Source: Cerioporus squamosus (Eukaryota; Basidiomycota; Agaricomycetes; Polyporales; Polyporaceae). From it: a stretch of 64,000 bases of DNA. The notes under the pieces were generated by a model. That model saw only the letters and a list, made by a program, of their open reading frames with translations. It was not told where the DNA came from and did no database searches. The translations under genes were made by a program, and so were the position numbers. Within the stretch, counting starts at the first letter, position 1; the number at the start of each line of letters is the position of its first letter. Below are positions 58,488 through 64,000 of the stretch, piece by piece. The stretch spans positions 148,535-212,534 of the forward strand of contig JABYQS010000061.1 of NCBI GenBank assembly GCA_022592435.1, read 5' to 3'.

Positions 58488-59916
58488 TCATGCATCGCTG
58501 AGGGAGGACAGCGAGCTCTCGGACGCCGGGGTTGAGAGACGTAGGGGACTCTGGAAGTTCCCAGTCTGACGCATGACGGACCTGCACTGACTCTCCCCTA
58601 CCCACGAGGCTTCGTGAGTCGACGGTGTGACGATGAGCCTCATTCCATCGTCGCGACGGATACCCTGATCCACCTCGAGCCAGCCGGGTGTACCATCGTC
58701 CTGAAGAACACGGAGGAAGAGCTGGAAGATGGGGGGAGTGTACTCATTCAGGCGGTGGCAGAAGACGTCTCCTACGGTGGGCGTCTCGAGAGATGCGTCT
58801 GGTGGGGGTTGGCCGATCCGGCCTTGCCCCTCGGAGCGGAACCACGTAGTCATTACGACGTCAGGAACCTCCTGACCAGGCTTGAGTGCCAAGCTACGAT
58901 GCTTGGTCAGACACTTATAGAATGGGGCAAACACCTGGTCGACCTGCGCAGTATAAGCGTGATATTCAGATAACAGAGATATGATGCTTACCTCCATCTC
59001 ATCGTCTTCCTGGACCAACAGGGTCATGGAAGAACCAGGTGTTGTCGACCGAGACGACACGGTGGGAATGGAAGTGAGGGTAGACATAGCAGAGATGGCA
59101 GTGCGAGGGGTAGTGAAGGAAACCCTTGTGGGTACAGGGGAATCGGCACGCGCTCTAGCCTTGCCTTTGCGTTGACCGGGAGGAAGGACGGGTGGGTTGA
59201 CCTCCATCTTGACGGCGGACAAGGATGAAGCCGGCTTAGGAAGGGCCGCCATCAAACGCTGACGCGGGGGAGGGGAGCCAGGGATCGAAGGAGGAAAAGC
59301 CGCTAGGAACTGCTGACGCGGGAGAGGAACACCCGCAGGAGTCGAAGAACGTTTGGCCTTAGAGGGACGACTAGCTGGGGCAACTTCGTGAATGCGAGTT
59401 TCCTTGCGCGTGGGTGCCGTGGGCGGGGGTGTTGCAGGAAGGGCGACTGGCATGGACGAACGAGCACGAGGAGTTGAAGGACTGACCTGCGAGGGAGCAG
59501 TTATCGTCGAAGGCCCTGGAGCAGCTACCCCGGTATCTTCGCCGAGTTCATCAGCAGTGCTGATATCCTGAGTTAGCAGGGAGAGCATGCATCGAGAGAA
59601 GGTGGACGTACTTGGCTACAGGCCCTCCCTTCACATCACGACAAGCATCCGAGTTACTCCTGTGTCTGCCGGGGACGTCAATTGGAGCATTGTCGGAGTT
59701 CGCGCGGTCGTCGATGACGGTTGAGTTGCGATCCCTGTTGCGACCAGGGAGTGCGCCCTCTGTACCCGTGGCGTCAGCTCTGTTGAAGTCATCGATGCGG
59801 CCAGCACGTCGTTGCTCGTCGGACAACTCGCGACTGTGAAGCCGGATATAGAGATGCGCAGCCAGCGCAAGGGCAAGGAATGCGACGAGAGTCGCTAAGT
59901 CGATCGTCACGGCCAT
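58488..59916 (-). CDS. Single-pass membrane protein with unknown C-terminal domain, paralogue 2
   Basis: Exons 59612-59916, 58992-59559 and 58488-58943 join in phase to about 442 residues; the second intron (48 nt) is in frame and could be retained. The N-terminus MAVTIDLATLVAFLALALAA is a membrane segment followed by HLYIRLHSR. A long Pro/Ser/Lys-rich disordered region follows. The C-terminal domain matches paralogue 1: DVVMTTWFRSEGQGRIGQPP, TVGDVFCHR, FQLFLRVLQDDGTPGWLEV, DQGIRRDDGMRLIVTPS and ASWVGE. The protein ends in a Ser-rich tail. The shared architecture (membrane anchor, disordered linker, same domain) indicates duplication within this block. Function unknown. Confidence 0.68.
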
Positions 59917-60378
59917 GCTGGTGGTTCAGGCAATTCTGGGGGTCAGTGGGAGGCTCGACGCTCCAGTCCGGACGTTTATCTTACCACTGCATAACAAAGA
60001 CTTGTTCGATGTGAAGACATTGGGGGCGAAACGACGTGCAAGCGTTGGCGTCTTGAGACAAAGTAGGAAGATTGGCAGTGGCACAAAGGGTGGTGACGAG
60101 GTAGTAGTAAGTACCGTGAAAGAGACGCAGAGGAGGAGGAGGTGGCTGTGTTTGGGTGAAGGAGACACGCGCGTCGGGCGGCGGCGGGCGTTTGCCAAAG
60201 GAGGGCCTGGGCGCTAGGGGCGCTGTTTCTGTGACGCTTGTGGGTCGGCACGCTACCAGCGGCCAATGTCCGCGAAACTTGACTTCACGCCAGAAGGTAT
60301 GCACGATCAACGTATGCTTATTCAATACAAGGAGGACAAATGCATGGATACATTGGGCGATATACGTTCTGCGATCAG
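59917..60378. other. Intergenic spacer
   Basis: Promoter side of the gene at 58488-59916. Overlapping short frames without features. Confidence 0.4.
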
Positions 60379-60979
60379 CTAGGCAGCGGGGAGCAGGTTG
60401 AAGACGGCAGTAAACCCATCCTCCAATTCGGCACGAAGACCTTCGGCATCCAACTTGACGTTGTTCACCGCGCGCGTGAACTCGAGATACTCGGTGAGCG
60501 TAGGGAACCGAATATGGAAATGGACGGGTTCGGTGGTGGGAGCAGTCTCGGTGAACGTCGCGGTGTGGAGGTGCTGCATGGGGGCATGAGGTGAGTGGAA
60601 TGGAGAGCTTATGTGTTCAAGACGAACCTCGACCGTGTCCATCGTGAAGCTGGTGGAAACGATGTTCTTGCACACCATTCCTGCAGCACCAATGCGACGC
60701 ACGTGGATGTCACCTACGCGCACAGCGTCGCAGACGATGAGACCATCTAAGACAGGGCCTCAAATGAGATTCCGCAGAGGAGAACGACTCGGTTTACTCA
60801 CGGACGTGTGGAGTGACCTCCGCCAAAACAACCTGCCCCTCGATCCACCTCAACTTGTGGGACTCGACCCCATCGTTGTACGAGTTGGGGGCCCAGTGAA
60901 CCCGAACGTTCATGAACTTGGTGGTGGGGGTACTAGGTGAGGGCATCAGCGAGGACGGCAAGGAAGTCGAGATGGTCAT
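60379..60979 (-). CDS. Small protein of unknown function
   Basis: Two exons (60802-60979 and 60379-60746) with a 55-nt intron (GTGAGT donor, CTTAG acceptor) give about 181 residues. The protein starts MTISTSLPSSLMPSPSTPTT and is rich in short beta-strand-like segments (FMNVRVHWAPNSY, WIEGQVVLAEVTPHV, VRVGDIHVRRIGA, DTVEVRLEHI). It ends in an amphipathic helix (FTRAVNNVKLDAEGLRAEL) and FTAVFNLLPAA. No signal peptide or membrane segment is visible. I recognise no family. It lies between the paralogous membrane-protein genes and the gene at 61546, all on the minus strand. Confidence 0.58.
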
Positions 60980-61545
60980 CTTACAAAACGTCAGACATTT
61001 TGCGAAGGTGAGTGGCACAGGGGGAAGGGGGGATTTGACGATGGCGGCAGGCTTCCGTGTGCCAGTATATACATTCCGGACGAGATTGACAAAGGAACGA
61101 GAGGCTTCATGTCGAAGACGTGTACTACAAAGCAAAGAGGTGCAATCGCGCGCAGTCTTTGAGTGAAGAGACGTTGATTGAAGAAACGTGAAAGGGCACA
61201 GAGTGCGGGGTGGTGTGGTGTGGTGCGGTGGGGTGCGATGCGGTGCTGTCCGCTCTCGCGCCGTATTGTGGGGACCTGCGCTGCCTATCGGCAAAGCGTA
61301 CGCAACAGCTAGAGGTTGAATATGTAGTCGTTACGAAGCATGGTGAGTTCCGGAGGGGGTTCGTGTTATGATGGGTTATAGGATAGGAAGAGCGCGTGCC
61401 CTCCCGCTTCGGACCGATGTTGAGCACAGCCACGAAAGCGCAGTTAAATGCAAATAAACTATTGAGTTCCTCCTCTCGGGATTGGCGTCAAGCTGTGCAT
61501 CATCTACCAGGAATGATTGTTCACGGTATACGCTAATTACAACAG
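60980..61545. other. Intergenic spacer with G/T-rich tract
   Basis: The tract at 61195-61260 (GGTGTGGTGTGG and variants) resembles the one upstream of the gene at 56588. No gene is supported. Confidence 0.45.
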
Positions 61546-62341
61546 CTATACGTCGAGCTCAAACCAGGTGCACTGAGGCGTCTCTACGGCATCGTAGAAG
61601 ACATCGTCTTCGGTGTCTTCGAAGTCCGACTCGGAGCAGCACGAACCACACCACTCTTCGTCTGACTTCCAGTCTGATCCCAAGTCGGACGGCGCCGAGG
61701 AGCAAGAGAGATTGACCAGTGTCTGAGAGTCTTCTGGGCTCACTGCGTCCTTCGCCGGAGCGTCCATGACTTTGGACTCGAAGAGAGAATTCCAAACCCG
61801 CACTGCCCCAGAGCCTAGGAACGAGTGTTGGTAGAACGAGGTGATATCCTCTTCCACCAGTATTCCTAACGTTTGCAGATCAGATAGAGTCGGGGCCGCT
61901 TGGGAGACGCTGCAGGTCGCTGTTTCTGCGGCCAGCCGCAGAATGTCAACGGCAGCGGGGTCGCGGAAGATGAGCCAGAGGCCCGCGTCATTAGACCAGA
62001 AGGTGGCCATGTTTGGGGCCTAGGAATATATGCATCATTAATATACCTAGGCTCTAGAACAACCGGTGTCGCTTACCGGCTGTCCATATGGCAAGGAGGT
62101 GTTAAGTCGGTGTATGTCAACCAGCATGACGTCATCGTGTGCATCACCGTGGAAGCAGAAATATGCTGTATGTGATATGTGAGCAACGGAGAGCTACAAC
62201 ATCATAGAGGCTGTACTCACCGGAACCCTCGTCAAGTCCTAAGATCGACAACAAGGCGCCCTGGCGCGCAGACTGCTTGTGCCCTCCCGGTCCCCATGTG
62301 AGCACGTCCACAGGGAGACTAGCGTGCCTGAAACAAGCCAT
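61546..62341 (-). CDS. Acidic small protein of unknown function
   Basis: Three exons (62221-62341, 62077-62165, 61546-62019) join in phase to about 227 residues. The first half looks folded: MACFRHASLPVDVLTWGPGG, LLSILGLDEGSG, FCFHGDAHDDVMLVDIHRL, TFWSNDAGLWLIFRDPAAV and DILRLAAETATC. The second half is acidic with several cysteines (EEWCGSCCSESDFEDTEDDV) and ends TPQCTWFELDV. No signal peptide or membrane helix is evident, and I recognise no family. It starts 58 bp from the LTR at 62400, so its promoter may overlap or have been cut by the retroelement insertion. Confidence 0.58.
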
Positions 62342-62399
62342 GGTTGGAGCAGGGATTGGCCAGCGAGAAATCGTACCCACAGTAGCTTCCAAGTGGTCC

Positions 62400-63121
62400 T
62401 GTTACATCCCGTGCTCCAAGACACCCAACTCCGGACTCAACTCCGACCGGACTCCGGTTCGTCCGTTGACTCATACTTACTTCCTCATCCTTTCGTTGTG
62501 ACTCATCCTTACTACGATACTTACCCCTTACTATCCGCTCCCCTCGGACTCCGATCACCTCCGCAGTCCCGATAGTATTACCCGTTTGTATCCGCACTTG
62601 TATCCACTTGTATCCGCACTTGCCTCCATTTCCTATTGGCTACTTACTTGCTTCCGCCTTGGCACCGGACTCCGACTCCTGTCTCTACTTTTAGCTTACC
62701 CCTTTCGGACCTCCGGACTTTAGTATTTAAGCCTGCTTGTATTCTCCCTTAGACCTCAGTTCTGATATCTCGTTTACTTCCCTCTTATCCTTCTCGGTAT
62801 CAACAACTCAATCTATTGCCTTCTCTTCTGAAACCCGTCCGCACCTCCGTCCGGACTTCCGACCTCCGACCTCCGACCTCCGTCTTCCGACTCTGGTCAT
62901 TCGGCTTCTGACTCTCTGGTTCCCTCTCTGCTTGACTTCCTCCATCGTTGCTTACTCCGGTATAAACTCCGGAGTTCTGTTCCTTTGCAAATAGAAGACA
63001 CCTTGCGTCTCCTCAGGGCGTTGGTCAATAACTTCGCCGAAGTCTTCACCTCCGCGCTGCCTTCGGACTTCGGACTTCGGACTTCCTTCCGGAGTTTGAC
63101 TTGGCACGCACAGTCTTAACA
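62400..63121 (+). mobile_element. 5' LTR of a Ty3/Gypsy-like retrotransposon
   Basis: The stretch starts TGTTACATCC and ends TCTTAACA, giving the TGTTA...TAACA ends expected of an LTR, and lies just before a gag gene. It contains short CTCCGAC and CGGACTT tandem runs (62856-62890, 63063-63085). The text after it, GTATATCAGAACTCC, sits where a primer-binding site should be. The 3' LTR is outside the window, so the borders cannot be confirmed by comparison. Confidence 0.65.
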
Positions 63122-63150
63122 GTATATCAGAACTCCACTGAGGATTCGCT

Positions 63151-64000
63151 ATGCACGACGAGGATTCCTCCTTCCTAGGATTCACCGCTCGTCGTGGAGG
63201 CGCGCTTTCGGCCCCTCCGGAGACTCCAACTCGTCGCGGAGTAGCTTCTTTCCAACTCGGAGACATTGCATCTTCGACTGAGTCTACCCGCGCCGCATCT
63301 CCGGAACAGCCTCCGGCCTCCATGGTATCTCCGTCCAACCCTTTCGCTTCCTCCTCACGCCTCTACCGGACCCCGTCCCAAGGGTTGTCGGCCTCGACCT
63401 CCGGGCCTGCTCCGGCTCGGACACAGTCGACCTCGGTTACCGGACCTCCCCAACCCGCCGTCCGGACCACCGCTCAGTCAACTCAGACTGCAGCTCAGCC
63501 GCCTCAAGGCCCGTCTCAGGCCGCTACCCAGCACGGAACCTCCGGTCCCACCCAGGCAAACTCCGGAGCCACAGCTCAGGCTCAGGCTCCGACTACACAG
63601 TCAGCCAGCCAAAGCCAAACAAACCCGGACTTAGCTGCCGCTCTAGTTATGCTCGCTCAAACCCTCCAGAACCCGGCTCCGGCTAGCTCCTCCGCCAAGT
63701 CGGCCTCCTATGAGCGTAACAACGTCCGGGATCCGGATCCGTTCGACGGAGCGGACACCACCAAACTCCGTTCCTTCTTCGCCCAGTTAGAGCTCGTCTT
63801 CAAGGCTCGACCTCGGACATTCGACACGGACGAGAAGAAGGTCACCTACGCGATATCACACCTTAAAGGCATCGCTCTCGCATGGTTCGAACCCTTCCTT
63901 CTAGAATCTCCGACCGGCAACCCACCGGTGTTCATGTCGGACTACGAGGTCTTCCAAGACGAACTCCGGGCGAACTTCGGACCTTATGATGTCGTCGGCA
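63151..64000 (+). CDS. Gag protein of Ty3/Gypsy-like element, partial at window end
   Basis: The frame opens with MHDEDSSFLGFTARRGGALS and runs without stop to the end of the window. A long Pro/Ser/Thr/Gln-rich region precedes the capsid-like retrotransposon gag domain: RDPDPFDGADTTKLRSFFAQ, LVFKARPRTFDTDEKKV, YAISHLKGIALAWFEPFL and FQDELRANFGPYD. This is the structural polyprotein that packages element RNA; protease, reverse transcriptase and integrase should follow downstream. No lesion is visible in the part shown. Confidence 0.88.
   Translation, partial: MHDEDSSFLGFTARRGGALSAPPETPTRRGVASFQLGDIASSTESTRAASPEQPPASMVSPSNPFASSSRLYRTPSQGLSASTSGPAPARTQSTSVTGPPQPAVRTTAQSTQTAAQPPQGPSQAATQHGTSGPTQANSGATAQAQAPTTQSASQSQTNPDLAAALVMLAQTLQNPAPASSSAKSASYERNNVRDPDPFDGADTTKLRSFFAQLELVFKARPRTFDTDEKKVTYAISHLKGIALAWFEPFLLESPTGNPPVFMSDYEVFQDELRANFGPYDVVG

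Noticed and set aside
1..64000. tRNA, rRNA, CRISPR arrays, bacterial-type operons
   Set aside because: None seen; gene structure is clearly eukaryotic and no regular spacer-repeat pattern or tRNA fold was recognised by eye.

Overview
The window looks like a gene-sparse, transposon-rich stretch of an Agaricomycete (mushroom-forming Basidiomycota) nuclear genome, probably Polyporales-like. The reasons are GC-rich coding DNA, many introns of about 45-65 nt with GT(A/G)NGT donors and CTGAC/CTAAC-type branch points, and lineage-typical families: F-box-like leucine-rich proteins, Plavaka and Tnp2 transposases, DUF6532 and DUF6533 proteins, and HNH_2-type proteins. Exon boundaries were derived by hand from splice signals, reading phase and family similarity; no transcript data were available.

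Layout. 1-13.3 kb: three tandem F-box-like genes (1435-2953, 3838-5217, 9612-11169) in long non-coding, partly duplicated flanks. 13.3-15.7 kb: a divergent housekeeping pair, an SRP9/SRP21-like signal recognition particle subunit (minus) and a mitochondrial oxodicarboxylate carrier (plus, 13 exons including one of 5 nt). 16-20.6 kb: an HNH-type gene (minus) and a broken relic of its 5' end. 21.3-25.7 kb: MCD4, the GPI ethanolamine-phosphate transferase (minus). 26.3-34.7 kb: a secreted GH78-like glycosidase with two frame breaks, a DUF6533 seven-helix protein, a second HNH-type gene and a histidine-rich protein (all plus).

36.4-50 kb is accessory DNA: a young 5'-truncated LINE with poly(A) and a 15-bp target-site duplication; a tandemly duplicated array of micro-exon-like modules (38.2-39.7 kb); a DUF6532 gene divergent from an apparently intact Plavaka transposase, with a candidate inverted repeat on either side; a 0.6-kb terminal-inverted-repeat element; and minisatellites. 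50.2-54.1 kb: a large Tnp2-type (CACTA-like) transposase (minus). 54.6-62.3 kb: five further minus-strand genes of unknown function, three with predicted membrane segments and two of those paralogous, all pointing the same way as the transposase. 62.4-64 kb: the 5' LTR and gag start of a Ty3/Gypsy-like element running off the window end.

The housekeeping genes serve co-translational targeting, mitochondrial 2-oxodicarboxylate transport and GPI-anchor synthesis and have no obvious functional link. The most unusual items are the micro-exon-like array and the five-gene unknown block beside the Tnp2 transposase. Several genes between 26 and 32 kb carry single-base frame breaks; sequence error and real decay cannot be separated from this sequence alone.
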